From the NCBI GenBank assembly GCA_945873115.1, contig CAMCBT010000010.1, forward strand, positions 1 to 48,733: a DNA stretch of 48,733 nucleotides, given 5' to 3'. The translations under genes were made by a program, and so were the position numbers. Within the stretch, counting starts at the first letter, position 1. Every line of letters begins with the position of its first letter. Source of the stretch: an uncultured Mitsuokella sp. GTDB lineage: Bacteria > Bacillota > Negativicutes > Selenomonadales > Selenomonadaceae. Of this stretch, positions 17,388-26,870 are shown one piece after another. The notes beneath the pieces were generated by a model that did no database searches, was not told the origin of the DNA, and saw only the letters and a program-made list of their open reading frames with translations.

Positions 17388-17819
17388 TCAAAGAGATGCG
17401 GCGAAGTCCTTGCCGAGCTTCTCGCAGGTGGCAAGGTCGTCTGCCGAGGGCTCGTTCTCCACGGCGAGGCCATCGGCGAAGAGCTTGGCACCGGCACTCC
17501 TCGTGCGCTCGCTCCAGGCCTCCATCCAGGCACCGCCACCCCAGCCGTAGGAGCCGAAGAGGATCGTGGGGACGCTGCTGAGCTTGCCCTCAGCCTCCTC
17601 AAAGAAGGGCTCAAACGCCCCCTCCTCCAGCACCTCGTCCCCCATGGCGGGGCAGCCGAAGGCGACGGCGTCGTAGTCACCGATTTTGTCTGCGCTGAAG
17701 GAATCCACCTCGAAGAGAGAGACCTCGGCACCCCCTTCCTTTGCGCCCTTCTCCACGGCCTTTGCCATCGCTTCCGTGTTGCCCGTTCCCGACCAATAAA
17801 CAACTGCCAGCTTCTTCAT
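17388..17819 (-). CDS. flavodoxin
   Basis: 143 residues, typical of short-chain flavodoxins. WSGTGNTEAMA (9-19) is the FMN phosphate loop; the loops GCPAMGDEV and FGSYGWGGGAW flank the isoalloxazine ring. A small cytosolic one-electron carrier replacing ferredoxin in anaerobes. The ribosome site is GAGGAGGAATTCATC before ATG. It sits downstream of a DUF3793 gene with 131 bases between; these two families are commonly found together in anaerobic Firmicutes, possibly in iron or redox response. Confidence 0.95.
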   Translation of the reverse strand: MKKLAVVYWSGTGNTEAMAKAVEKGAKEGGAEVSLFEVDSFSADKIGDYDAVAFGCPAMGDEVLEEGAFEPFFEEAEGKLSSVPTILFGSYGWGGGAWMEAWSERTRSAGAKLFADGLAVENEPSADDLATCEKLGKDFAASL

Positions 17820-17950
17820 GATGAATTCCTCCTCAAAATATATCGAATGTACTTCCTGTTCCTTGCTACAGCCTTATCATACCACCCGGCCTGCGCCGAT
17901 TGCTGTTACAAGGGTCACACTTATCCCTTGCCCCTTCCAAGTAAGCTTCC

Positions 17951-18517
17951 TCAGCCCGCCTGAATCAATGCAGCAAAGGGCTCCCCTCTTTCCAGCCGGG
18001 TGCAGAAGGCATGGGTGCAGTCCGTATAGCGGTCAAAGAGCGCCCGCGTCTCAGCCTCGTTGGCGTAGACCTTCCAGTAGCCGCTGTAGCAGAACTTCCG
18101 CCCCTTGTGCTGGATGAAGCCCTCCACATCCTCCGGCGGGTAGCCGAGGAAGAGGCCGATCTCGTGGGGAAAGGTCTTTTTGAGCGCCATGCGGGAGCGC
18201 AGATGCTCCAGCATGTCCTCCACCGTGTCCCATTCCCGGTAGCCTAGGGGCTGCAAAATCTCCTGGGCCTTCGGGCTAAAGAGCGCCTCCTCGAGCGCCT
18301 CCCGCCGATAGAAGAGCAGCAGCACGTACTCCGTTCCCTCCGCCACGCAGAAGGTGGAGATGCCCTTGCACATAAAGCAGGGGCGGTAGGACTCCAGAAG
18401 CCCATCGAAGTCGTCGAAGCTGGAACGCCGGAAGGACAGGAGGCTTGCCGCCTTCAGACCGGTGAGCGTCGGCGCCGCATGGAGCCCCAGAATCTGCTCA
18501 AAATATGCTTTCCCCAC
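17951..18517 (-). CDS. DUF3793 family protein
   Basis: 188 residues starting from GTG at 18517 (MGKAYFEQILGLHAAPTL), six bases after AGGTGA. Features typical of DUF3793 are the N-terminal AAPTLTGLKAASLLSF, the cysteine-containing YRPCFMCKG, the LLFYRREALEEAL segment, and FPHEIGLFLGYPPEDVEGFI followed by a YSGYWKVY motif. Function is unknown; the family is associated with flavodoxin genes. It is read toward flavodoxin on the same strand and has its own strong promoter. No signal peptide or membrane segment. Confidence 0.88.
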   Translation of the reverse strand: MGKAYFEQILGLHAAPTLTGLKAASLLSFRRSSFDDFDGLLESYRPCFMCKGISTFCVAEGTEYVLLLFYRREALEEALFSPKAQEILQPLGYREWDTVEDMLEHLRSRMALKKTFPHEIGLFLGYPPEDVEGFIQHKGRKFCYSGYWKVYANEAETRALFDRYTDCTHAFCTRLERGEPFAALIQAG

Positions 18518-18557
18518 AAAATCACCTCACAAAATTGAGAACTTGTATCACTTGTTC

Positions 18558-18586
18558 AGTATAATACAAATGATATTTATTTGCAA
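18558..18586 (-). promoter_or_regulatory. promoter of DUF3793 gene
   Basis: Minus strand TTGCAA (18581-18586), 17 bases, TATACT (18558-18563), about 41 bases upstream of the GTG start, in a clearly AT-rich stretch. Confidence 0.7.
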
Positions 18587-18638
18587 GTAGAATTTTTCAA
18601 TTTTCTCTCTGGTTCCCGATAGAGTGCCCTCTCCCCTG

Positions 18639-18667
18639 TTGGCAAAGGCCCCTGTCCATTGTATAAT
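18639..18667 (+). promoter_or_regulatory. promoter of TrpXYZ-like ABC operon
   Basis: Plus strand TTGGCA (18639-18644), 17 bases, TATAAT (18662-18667). The leader to the ATG is only about 60 bases, too short for a T-box, which controls many relatives of this transporter. Confidence 0.72.
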
Positions 18668-18729
18668 AGTAAGGATTACAGTAAGTTTGTAAGCACGTTT
18701 CTCTAGAAAAGGAAAGGTGGTTTTCTCCC

Positions 18730-19725
18730 ATGAACATTTTGAAAGCGTGCCGACGCCTGGTGCCGGTCGCCGCACTCCTTACGGCCTCCCTGGTGGCGGG
18801 CTGCGGCAGCCAGGCAAGCAACTCCGGCGACAAGACCTACAATATCGGCATCGTCCAGCTCGTAGAGCACAACGCCCTGGACTCCGCCAACAAGGGCTTC
18901 GTGGACGGGCTGAAGGAGCGAGGCTTCGAGGAGGGCAAGAACCTGACCATCGACCGGCAGAATGCCCAGGCGGATCAATCGAACCTCCAGAACATTGCCC
19001 AGCGCTTCGTCTCCGCGAAGATGGATCTCATCTGCGCCATCGCCACGCCGGCGGCCCAGACGGTGGCAAACGCCACCCATGACATCCCCATCGTGGGCAC
19101 CGCCATCACGGACTACGTGGGGGCAAAGCTCGCCCAGTCCAATGAGAAGCCCGGCGGAAATGTCACGGGCACCAGCGATATGAACCCCGTGAAGGATCAG
19201 ATCGACCTCCTGCTCAAGATAAAGCCCACCGCCAAGACCATCGGCGTCATCTACTGCTCCAGCGAGGTGAACTCGGAGGTGCAGGTAAAGGCCATGCAGG
19301 AGTACGCGGAGTCCAAGGGCCTCACGGTAAAGGTGGCCACCATCTCCACCGTCAACGACATCCAGCAGGCGGCCCAGAGCCTGGTGGGCTCCGTCGATGC
19401 CTTCTACGAGCCCACGGATAATGTCATCGCCTCCGCCATGCCCACCCTCATGGACATCACGAACGCGGCGAAGCTCCCCGTCATCTGCGGCGAGCCCAAT
19501 GAGGTCAAGGCCGGCGGCCTCGCCACCTACGGCGTGGACTACTACCAGCTGGGCGTCCAGACGGGCCACATGGCAGCCGACATCCTGGAGGGGAAGGCAA
19601 AGCCGGCGGATATGGCCATCGAAATGCCCAAGAATCTTCGCATCACCATCAACAAGAAGAACGCGGCCGCCATCGGCATCACCATTCCGGATGAACTGCT
19701 GAAGGACGCGGACATCGTGGAGTAA
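18730..19725 (+). CDS. ABC transporter substrate-binding lipoprotein (TrpX-like)
   Basis: 331 residues. A signal peptide ends in the lipobox LVAGC, so the mature protein is anchored by Cys at about position 20. The body matches the ABC_sub_bind family (COG2984): YNIGIVQLVEHNALDSA, NKGFVDGLKERGFEEGKN, and AICAIATPAAQTVANAT-like motifs with IPIVGTAITD. Members have been proposed to bind tryptophan, tyrosine or other aromatic amino acids. It is followed two bases later by the permease gene. Ribosome site GGAAAGGTGG. The ligand cannot be read from the sequence. Confidence 0.92.
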   Translation: MNILKACRRLVPVAALLTASLVAGCGSQASNSGDKTYNIGIVQLVEHNALDSANKGFVDGLKERGFEEGKNLTIDRQNAQADQSNLQNIAQRFVSAKMDLICAIATPAAQTVANATHDIPIVGTAITDYVGAKLAQSNEKPGGNVTGTSDMNPVKDQIDLLLKIKPTAKTIGVIYCSSEVNSEVQVKAMQEYAESKGLTVKVATISTVNDIQQAAQSLVGSVDAFYEPTDNVIASAMPTLMDITNAAKLPVICGEPNEVKAGGLATYGVDYYQLGVQTGHMAADILEGKAKPADMAIEMPKNLRITINKKNAAAIGITIPDELLKDADIVE

Positions 19726-19727
19726 GT

Positions 19728-20606
19728 ATGGATCTCATCATCTCAACCGTTTCCCAGGGGCTCCTCTGGGCGCTTCTGGCCATCGGCGTCTACCTGACCT
19801 TCCGGGTGCTGGACATCGCGGACCTCACGGTGGAGGGAAGCTTCCCCCTGGGGGCTGCGACGGCCGCCACGCTCCTGACCTCGGGTGCGAGCCCCTTCGT
19901 TGCCATCGCTGCGGCCTGCATCGCGGGCATGCTCTCGGGGGTCGTCACGGGCCTCCTCACCACGAAGCTCAAGATCCCGGCACTGCTGGCCGGCATCCTC
20001 ACCATGATTGCCCTCTATTCCGTGAACCTGCGCATCATGGGGAAGGCAAACCTGCCGCTGCTCTCCACGGACACCATCTTCACGGTGCTGCCCCTGGGCC
20101 TCGACAAAGGCATGACGGTACTCGTGGTGGGCCTCCTCATCGTCCTCATCGTGGCGGTGCTGAACTATTGGTTTTTCGGCACGGAGCTGGGGGCCGCCAT
20201 CCGGGCCACGGGAGACAACCCCCACATGATCCGGGCCAACGGCATCAATACGGACATCATGATTGTGCTGGGGCTCCTGCTCTCCAACGGCCTCGTGGCC
20301 ATTTCCGGGGCACTCGTCGCCCAGTCGAATGGCTTTGCGGACGTGGGAATGGGGGTCGGCACCATCGTCATCGGCCTGGCCTCCGTCATCATCGGCGAGG
20401 TGCTCTTCGGCACCCGTAGCTTCAAGAACTGCCTCATCTCCGTCATTCTCGGCTCCATCGTCTACCGGGCCGTCATCGCAGTGGTGCTGCAGCTGGGCAT
20501 GCCGCCCAATGACCTGAAGCTCTTCACCGCCATATTGGTGGCCATCGCCCTCTCCATGCCGCTGATACAGGCGAAGTGGAATAATCTCAAAAGGGGGATG
20601 CGCTAA
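19728..20606 (+). CDS. ABC transporter permease (TrpY-like, COG4120)
   Basis: 292 residues with about eight or nine membrane spans. Motifs YLTFRVLDIADLTVEGSFPL, GALVAQSNGFADVGMGVGT and GEVLFGTRSFKN are typical of the branched-chain-type permeases paired with COG2984 binding proteins. A single permease gene is normal for this group, which forms a homodimer. Its stop codon abuts the start of the ATPase gene. Confidence 0.92.
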   Translation: MDLIISTVSQGLLWALLAIGVYLTFRVLDIADLTVEGSFPLGAATAATLLTSGASPFVAIAAACIAGMLSGVVTGLLTTKLKIPALLAGILTMIALYSVNLRIMGKANLPLLSTDTIFTVLPLGLDKGMTVLVVGLLIVLIVAVLNYWFFGTELGAAIRATGDNPHMIRANGINTDIMIVLGLLLSNGLVAISGALVAQSNGFADVGMGVGTIVIGLASVIIGEVLFGTRSFKNCLISVILGSIVYRAVIAVVLQLGMPPNDLKLFTAILVAIALSMPLIQAKWNNLKRGMR

Positions 20607-21401
20607 ATGCTCGATATCAAGGACATCTCCAAGACCTTCCACCCCGGCACCATCACGGAGAAGCTTGCCCTCTCCCATGTGTCGCTGCATCTGGCGCCTG
20701 GCGACTTCGTCACCGTCATCGGCGGCAACGGCGCGGGAAAATCCACCCTCATGAACGTCATCGCCGGCACCTACCCCGTGGACGAGGGCACTATCTCCAT
20801 CAAGGGAACGGACATCACGAAATGGAGCGAGCCCAGACGGGCAAAGTTCATCGGCCGTGTCTTCCAGGATCCCATGATGGGCACGGCGGCCAACATGATG
20901 ATCGAGGAAAACCTCGCCATCGCGAAGCGCCGGGGCAAGACCCCCACACTTCGCTGGAGCTCCTCGGAAAAGGACAGACGCGAATACCGGGAGCTTCTGG
21001 CGAATCTCAAGCTGGGCCTGGAGGACCGCCTCGAGTCAAAGGCAGGCCTCCTCTCCGGCGGCCAGCGGCAGGCCCTGACACTTCTCATGGCGACGCTGGC
21101 GAAGCCGAAGCTCCTGCTCCTGGACGAGCACACGGCGGCCCTCGACCCGAAGACAGCGGAAAAGGTGCTCGCCCTCACGGAGGAGGTCATCGAGAAGCAG
21201 AAGCTCACGACCCTTATGATCACCCACAACATGCGGGACGCCCTGCGCCTCGGCAACCGCCTCATCATGATGTACGGCGGCAAAATCCTCTTCGACATCT
21301 CCGGCGAGGAGAAGAAGCGACTCCAAATAAAAGACCTTCTCGAGATGTTCGAGAAGGCCGCAGGAAGCGAGCTAGCAAGCGACAGCCTGCTACTGAGCTA
21401 A
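20607..21401 (+). CDS. ABC transporter ATP-binding protein (TrpZ-like, COG1101)
   Basis: 264 residues. Walker A GGNGAGKST, signature LSGGQRQALT, Walker B LLLLDEHTAALD, followed by the switch His in TLMITHNM. It energises import by the two proteins encoded upstream. DEHTAALD rather than DEPTAALD is characteristic of this subgroup. The gene ends 13 bases before a strong terminator. Confidence 0.94.
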   Translation: MLDIKDISKTFHPGTITEKLALSHVSLHLAPGDFVTVIGGNGAGKSTLMNVIAGTYPVDEGTISIKGTDITKWSEPRRAKFIGRVFQDPMMGTAANMMIEENLAIAKRRGKTPTLRWSSSEKDRREYRELLANLKLGLEDRLESKAGLLSGGQRQALTLLMATLAKPKLLLLDEHTAALDPKTAEKVLALTEEVIEKQKLTTLMITHNMRDALRLGNRLIMMYGGKILFDISGEEKKRLQIKDLLEMFEKAAGSELASDSLLLS

Positions 21402-21414
21402 ACAGAACCCCATC

Positions 21415-21442
21415 GGAGCTGTGAAGTCACAGCTCCTTTTTT
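21415..21442 (+). terminator. intrinsic terminator of TrpXYZ-like operon
   Basis: GGAGCTGTGA (21415-21424) pairs with TCACAGCTCC (21427-21436), followed by six T. Perfect ten-base stem. Confidence 0.92.
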
Positions 21443-21509
21443 CGTTGCAAAGGACAGGCAGGTACGTTTTGGGATGCCTTGTGTTTTCAGGCGTTTCAAC
21501 TCGCACCGA

Positions 21510-22286
21510 TTACAAAATTTGCTCCATAAATTTTTTGGGCGAACATCCCGTGTATTTTTTGAACACGGAAATGAAGTATTTATAATCGGAAAATCCCACC
21601 AGCTCGGCAATCTCGTACACTTTCTGATCCCTTTGGCGCAGCCCCTCGACCGCTTTCCCGATGCGATACCGATTCAAGAAGTCATTGAACGTGTAATGCA
21701 TCTCCTGCTTGAATTTTGTATGAAGATAAACGCTGGACACCCCCAGCTCCTGACTGATCTGCTGCACGGACAGCTTGCTTGCATACCTCTTATGCACCAT
21801 TTCCAGCATCTCTCTTACATAAGGATTTTGTGGCTCCGGCAGATCCATCAGCAATGCGACGGCATGGGAGGCAACGCCTCCCTCACGCTTTTCCCATCGG
21901 TAGAACCGTTTCTTTTGCAACTTTTCCTTCACGCGCTCCAACGCCTGATGAAGCGCATCGACATCGACTGGTTTCAACAGGTATTCCGTAACATCCAAGG
22001 AAATCGCGCGTTTGGCATAGTCAAACGCATCATACCCTGAAATGATGATTGTCTCGTATGGAATGGAACGTGTCTTTTCCAACATGGATAATCCGTCCAT
22101 GAACGGCATCCGTACATCGGTAATGACAATATCCGGCGCAAGTTCCGTAATTTTTTTAATCCCATCCTCCCCATCCCCCGCTTCTCCAACCACGACGCAT
22201 CCTTCCCGACTCCAGTTGACGATATACATCAGCCCGCGACGTATGATTTCCTCATCTTCCACAATCAGAACCTTATACATCGACAT
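21510..22286 (-). CDS. AraC-type response regulator (YesN-like)
   Basis: 258 residues. The receiver domain has EDEE (10-13), phospho-acceptor Asp57 in VITDVRMPFMDG and Lys in YLLKPVD. A ~45-residue linker leads to two AraC HTH motifs (SVQQISQELGVSSVYLHTKF and EIAELVGFSDYKYFISVFKK). It overlaps the kinase gene by 14 bases, and ATG codons at 22286 and 22280 are both usable. It should activate the adjacent ABC operon when the kinase senses its signal. Base composition is clearly more AT-rich than in the flanking GC-rich genes. Confidence 0.94.
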   Translation of the reverse strand: MSMYKVLIVEDEEIIRRGLMYIVNWSREGCVVVGEAGDGEDGIKKITELAPDIVITDVRMPFMDGLSMLEKTRSIPYETIIISGYDAFDYAKRAISLDVTEYLLKPVDVDALHQALERVKEKLQKKRFYRWEKREGGVASHAVALLMDLPEPQNPYVREMLEMVHKRYASKLSVQQISQELGVSSVYLHTKFKQEMHYTFNDFLNRYRIGKAVEGLRQRDQKVYEIAELVGFSDYKYFISVFKKYTGCSPKKFMEQIL

Positions 22287-23994
22287 CCTTGTTCACCTTC
22301 TTATTCACAGGCAGGCGCATGACCACGCGAACGCCATGCACTCCGCCTTCCACAGTGATGCCATATGTGTCTCCAAAGAGAATCCGCAGCACGCGATGTA
22401 CATTGTATAGCCCGATATGTTCCGGCGAGGCATGATCCTTTTGCAAAAGTACACGGACTTCCTCTAGGCGTTCCGATGTAATTCCCGTTCCATCGTCTTC
22501 CACCAGCAAGAACATATCCCCCCTCTCCTGCCATCCTTTAATCTGTATATGAATCCGATGCGCTCGTTCCAGCCCATGAACAATGCTGTTTTCCACTACG
22601 GGCTGCAATAAAAGCTTAGGAATCTGGCAGGACAGGAGCCCCTCGGGAATCTGCACGGCATATGACAGGCGGGATCCCAACCGCATCTTTTGAAGCATCA
22701 GATAATCCTGTGTATACTGAAGATCAATGCCCAATGACACCATGCCTTTGCCGCGATGAATGCTGTAACGCATCAGACGAGCAAACGATACGGTCAATTC
22801 GGACGCACGCTGCGGATCAAAAAGAATCTCATAGCGCAAGGCTTCCAAGACATTAAAAGCAAAATGGGGATTCAGCTGCCCTTCCAGCTGGCGCACTTCC
22901 ATAAGACGCTTTCGCTCCGCCAGCTCCGCATTGCTCTGCATGAGGCGGCCGATTTCATGCACCATGCCGTTGAGTTCCTCATAAAGTATCTGAAATTCTT
23001 GCAAACCGGATTCCTCGTCCATCTGATAACCGAGATTGCCGGAACGAACTTCACGGACTGCCAGCAAAAGCTTTTCCACGGGACGCAAGACCTGATCCGT
23101 CAGCTTTCCTACGACAACATGAGAAAGGGATACCGATGCCATACCGGCAAGCGCCACAAACAACAACACAGTCTGTACCAATACATGACGATGCGGTACG
23201 GACGCAAGGACGATGACACGCAATTCGCCCCTTCCCTCTTCCGCGCCTGCAATACTGGCGTAGTACGCCTTGCCAAGTACATCCACCTCTCCGTCAGACG
23301 CCATGGGAACCCGCATCTTGCCGAGGGTGTCGACGAAGACGGGATTTGTCGAATAAACCACATGATCAAACGCATCGTAAATAATCATATGATCGACAAA
23401 CGGCTGCTCCGTCATCAAACGAAACCCATCTTGCCGAAGAAAAATGACAAGATATCCAGCGATATGCCCATCGACGAAAACGGAGCGGACGAAAACATAC
23501 CCCGCTTGCTGTCCATACAGAAGCGGAACACGGATTGTTCCCGCTGCCGACGGAGAAGATGGTGAATCCGTTCTATGAATGAGCATTAGGACGTCTTCAT
23601 TTTTTAATGTCATTTCGAGATTGTCCTGATACAAGCTCGATACGAGAGGCTTCCCATCTGCCGCGAGAAGCAGAAAATCTTCCCGCAGCTTTCCCTCCTG
23701 AGAAAAGGCGTACAAAAGCTGACTGACCGTTGTCTTATCCTGAGCATCGTACAGAAAGTTCAAAATCCGAGGATCGTTGGCAAGATTCTCCATACCATTC
23801 TGGCATCGAACGATTTCAGAATCAATCGTCTGTTTTACAAGACTGCATGCAGCTTGTGTTTCACCGACAAAACAGACACGGTAAAAGTACACGATGAATG
23901 CCAGAAACAACACCAGCAAAAAAACGATCAGCACAGCCGCTTCCTTCGTGAAAATCTTTTGGAGATAGTCACGAAATGTACTCGGTCGATGCAT
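22273..23994 (-). CDS. sensor histidine kinase (YesM/LytS-type)
   Basis: 573 residues from the ATG at 23994 (MHRPSTFRDYL), which follows GGGAGGAGGAGTC; an ATG 15 bases upstream is possible. TM1 is about 20-42, a ~240-residue extracellular Cache-like domain follows, TM2 lies near 275-300, then HAMP. The His_kinase domain has the phosphorylated His in LEGQLNPHFAFNVLEAL, and the ATPase has PVVENSIVHGLE and VEDDGTGI. This family usually senses sugars or other extracellular nutrients. It is located between the ABC permease and the regulator on one transcript, linking signal detection to uptake. Confidence 0.92.
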   Translation of the reverse strand: MHRPSTFRDYLQKIFTKEAAVLIVFLLVLFLAFIVYFYRVCFVGETQAACSLVKQTIDSEIVRCQNGMENLANDPRILNFLYDAQDKTTVSQLLYAFSQEGKLREDFLLLAADGKPLVSSLYQDNLEMTLKNEDVLMLIHRTDSPSSPSAAGTIRVPLLYGQQAGYVFVRSVFVDGHIAGYLVIFLRQDGFRLMTEQPFVDHMIIYDAFDHVVYSTNPVFVDTLGKMRVPMASDGEVDVLGKAYYASIAGAEEGRGELRVIVLASVPHRHVLVQTVLLFVALAGMASVSLSHVVVGKLTDQVLRPVEKLLLAVREVRSGNLGYQMDEESGLQEFQILYEELNGMVHEIGRLMQSNAELAERKRLMEVRQLEGQLNPHFAFNVLEALRYEILFDPQRASELTVSFARLMRYSIHRGKGMVSLGIDLQYTQDYLMLQKMRLGSRLSYAVQIPEGLLSCQIPKLLLQPVVENSIVHGLERAHRIHIQIKGWQERGDMFLLVEDDGTGITSERLEEVRVLLQKDHASPEHIGLYNVHRVLRILFGDTYGITVEGGVHGVRVVMRLPVNKKVNKDVDV

Positions 23995-24011
23995 GACTCC
24001 TCCTCCCATCG

Positions 24012-25673
24012 TCAGTTGCTGATATCCCTCCGACCGGTCAGTCGGAAGAACAGCAGCAATGACAGAATGGAGGTCAACGTCAAAATAGTCGCATACGCCG
24101 ATGCGTTTCCGTAATTGCCACGAACCACCTCTGTATAAATGGAAACCGTCAACGTCTGGTTATTCGTCGTATAGAGAATGATCGACGAACTCAGCTCGCT
24201 GATGATGGTCACCCAGCTCATAATGGCTCCGGCCAATACGCCGGGCATCATCACGGGCAACGTGACTTTGCGAAAGGTTGTGAAATCGGATGCTCCAAGC
24301 GAAATTGCCGCTTCCTCGATACTCGGGCTGATCTGCCCCAAGGCCGTGACGCTGGAACGAACCGTATACGGCATGCGGCGAATGGCAAAGGCAATCATCA
24401 GAATCAAGGCTGTACCGCTCAGAACGATAGGCGGGCTGTTAAACGCAAAGAGAAAGGATATGCCTAAGACAGAACCGGGAATAAGAAAGGGAAACATCGT
24501 CAATGTATCGAGTGCATTGTTGACGATGTTTTTTTTGCGCACACTCAGATACGCAACGAGAACTCCCAACACCAAGACGATTGCGATCGCTACGATGCCC
24601 AGATAATAGGTATTCCAAATCACATGGTTATCCTTGGCAAACAGCGTTGCCGCATAACTCTGAAGCGCATATCCTCCTGTGAATACCTGTCCGCCGTTGC
24701 TCGCCAAAAAGGAGGTATAAAGGACGACGGCCTGCGGCAGGATGGCAAGCCCCGTCACCAGATACACAATGCCATGCGCAAGAAAATTTCGAAGTCCCCT
24801 GGCTCTTTCCGGAAGAATCGGCTTGAGCGGCGACATCGTGTATGTATTGCGGTTTGCCAGATACCTCTGTGCGAAAAACATCAGAATGGTCAGGGTAATC
24901 ATGATGACGCAGACAGCGGCAGCAAAACCATCATCTCCGCCGACCTCTCCCATGAAAGCAGTATAAACCAGGACCGGCATGGTTTTGAATCCCTCGCCGA
25001 TGAGCATGGGCGTGCCAAAATCCGCAAAGACTCGCATAAATACCAGCATGGAACTTGCCAAAAGGGTCGGCAGAATCAGCGGAACCAGAATCCGCCACAT
25101 ACGATGAAAGCGGGAACACCCCAGACTTTCCGCCGCTTCATTCAAGGAATTATCAAAATTTTTCAAAGCACCTGAGACAAAGATATAGATCAAGGGAAAG
25201 GACTGCAGCGCAAAAACCAACACAATGCCGGCAAAACCATAAACACCGTCAAAGGCTGTTTGAAAGAGCTCATTCAAGAAGCTGGTGATCACACCGCTGC
25301 GGCCCAGGAGCTGAATCCAGGCGTACGCTCCGATAAAAGGCGGAGACAAATAAGAAATGACAATGAGAATATTGAGCATTCCGCTGCCCCGTATCCTGAC
25401 GCTGCGCATCAGATATGCCATCGGCATCCCCAACAGGGCGGCAAGCAAGGTGGAAAATGCCGTCACCTCCATGCTGTGCAGCATGGTTTCCCAATAGAAC
25501 CGTTTGGTAAAAAAGCGTATGAAATACTCCGCCGTGACAGCGCCGGAAACCGGATCCATCACGCTTTTATAAAGCACCAACAGCAAGGGATATAACACGA
25601 ACAAGACAAAAAAGCAGAGAATCCAAAAGCTTGCGATATTCCAAAGCGTCAAGCGTCTATTCTTTTTCTCCAT
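24012..25673 (-). CDS. FbpB/AfuB-type ABC permease (two fused membrane domains)
   Basis: 553 residues from the ATG at 25673; TTG at 25688 is an alternative. Two BPD_transp_1 domains, each with about six spans. The EAA loops are ESLGCSRFHRMWRILVPLILP and AISLGASDFTTFRKVTLPVM. This fused layout is typical of transporters for ferric iron, hexose phosphates, phosphonates or thiamine. It overlaps the ATPase gene by 17 bases and is followed by the kinase gene with 17 bases between. Confidence 0.92.
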   Translation of the reverse strand: MEKKNRRLTLWNIASFWILCFFVLFVLYPLLLVLYKSVMDPVSGAVTAEYFIRFFTKRFYWETMLHSMEVTAFSTLLAALLGMPMAYLMRSVRIRGSGMLNILIVISYLSPPFIGAYAWIQLLGRSGVITSFLNELFQTAFDGVYGFAGIVLVFALQSFPLIYIFVSGALKNFDNSLNEAAESLGCSRFHRMWRILVPLILPTLLASSMLVFMRVFADFGTPMLIGEGFKTMPVLVYTAFMGEVGGDDGFAAAVCVIMITLTILMFFAQRYLANRNTYTMSPLKPILPERARGLRNFLAHGIVYLVTGLAILPQAVVLYTSFLASNGGQVFTGGYALQSYAATLFAKDNHVIWNTYYLGIVAIAIVLVLGVLVAYLSVRKKNIVNNALDTLTMFPFLIPGSVLGISFLFAFNSPPIVLSGTALILMIAFAIRRMPYTVRSSVTALGQISPSIEEAAISLGASDFTTFRKVTLPVMMPGVLAGAIMSWVTIISELSSSIILYTTNNQTLTVSIYTEVVRGNYGNASAYATILTLTSILSLLLFFRLTGRRDISN

Positions 25674-26766
25674 CTCCGTCACCCTCAATCATCGATTCCT
25701 GGCTCTGTGCATGAAACACATTGATTCGATCCGCCTTCATCCGCAATGCGATCTTCGTGCCATCCGAAAGATGATTGCCCTCCCCTTCGTATTGGATGAC
25801 TTCCAATTCCTGTCCTTGGGCGGTTTTCAGAAAATAATGCGTAGCCAGCCCTAAGAATACGCTGCTGACAATGACTGCCGGTATTCCATCTTCTCCCGCC
25901 GGGGCGATGACGAACTCTTCCGGCCGTACGGACACCACGACATCTTCGTCCTGCGCATCCTTGCGGATCGTAGAGATGGGCAGATGCCACCCACTCGGGA
26001 AGATCAAGGCAAAACGATCTCCCGCCCGCGTCAGTTTTGCTTGCACAAAATTCGAAAGTCCAATAAATCCCGCAACGAACACGTTGGACGGTCGTTTGTA
26101 GATCTGCTGCGGCGTACCGATCTGCTGGATAACGCCGTTATTCATGACGGCGAGGCGGTCAGAGACAGCCAAGGCTTCTTCCTGATCATGGGTAACATAA
26201 ACCGTCGTAATATGAATCTGCCTTTGGATGTTCTTGATCGCATTGCGCATCTCTACGCGCAATTTGGCATCAAGATTCGAAAGCGGTTCATCCATCAGCA
26301 ATACTTCCGGCTGTATCACAATGGCGCGCGCCAAAGCAACGCGCTGCTGTTGTCCGCCAGACAGCTCCGCCGGCATACGCTCCTTCAGATGATCAATCTT
26401 GACGACCTTCAATATGTGATCCACTTCGGTCTGAATCTTCGCTTCGGACATCTTGCGCATACGCAGTCCAAATGCGACATTATCCTTTACCGACATATGT
26501 GGAAATATCGCGTAGTTTTGAAAGACCATCCCCATATTTCTCTGATCTGTCGGCACATCATTGATCCTCTTTCCGTTTACTCGGATTTCGCCTTCCTCCA
26601 CGGAATGAAAGCCAATGATCATACGCAAAAGCGTTGTTTTTCCACACCCCGAAGGACCCAGCAATGTAAAAAACTCACCGGCACGAATCTTTGCGGACAA
26701 GCCCTTGACAACGGTATTCTGTCCGTAACGTTTGACGACATGATCAATATCGATGGATACGCTCAT
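25657..26766 (-). CDS. FbpC/AfuC-type ABC ATPase
   Basis: 369 residues from the ATG at 26766 after CGGGGGGAAGA; the frame stays open upstream but the extra residues are not ATPase-like. Walker A GPSGCGKTTLLR, Q loop NYAIFPHM, signature LSGGQQQRVALARAI, Walker B VLLMDEPLSNLDAKLR, then a C-terminal TOBE-like regulatory domain (about 240-369, with VSVRPEEFVIAP). Powers the permease encoded downstream. CDS sits 104 bases after the binding-protein gene. Confidence 0.94.
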   Translation of the reverse strand: MSVSIDIDHVVKRYGQNTVVKGLSAKIRAGEFFTLLGPSGCGKTTLLRMIIGFHSVEEGEIRVNGKRINDVPTDQRNMGMVFQNYAIFPHMSVKDNVAFGLRMRKMSEAKIQTEVDHILKVVKIDHLKERMPAELSGGQQQRVALARAIVIQPEVLLMDEPLSNLDAKLRVEMRNAIKNIQRQIHITTVYVTHDQEEALAVSDRLAVMNNGVIQQIGTPQQIYKRPSNVFVAGFIGLSNFVQAKLTRAGDRFALIFPSGWHLPISTIRKDAQDEDVVVSVRPEEFVIAPAGEDGIPAVIVSSVFLGLATHYFLKTAQGQELEVIQYEGEGNHLSDGTKIALRMKADRINVFHAQSQESMIEGDGDGEKE

Positions 26767-26870
26767 TCTTCTTCCCCCCGAAAGAAAAGCAGCAGGACAT
26801 TCACTGCATCTGCACGCCATGCCCTGCCGCAAAACCTCTGTATCTGATGATGGGAATCGTATGTCGGCTC

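Noticed and set aside
18668-18729. Possible T-box before the TrpX-like gene
   Set aside because: The leader is only about 60 bases and lacks the T-box sequence and terminator.
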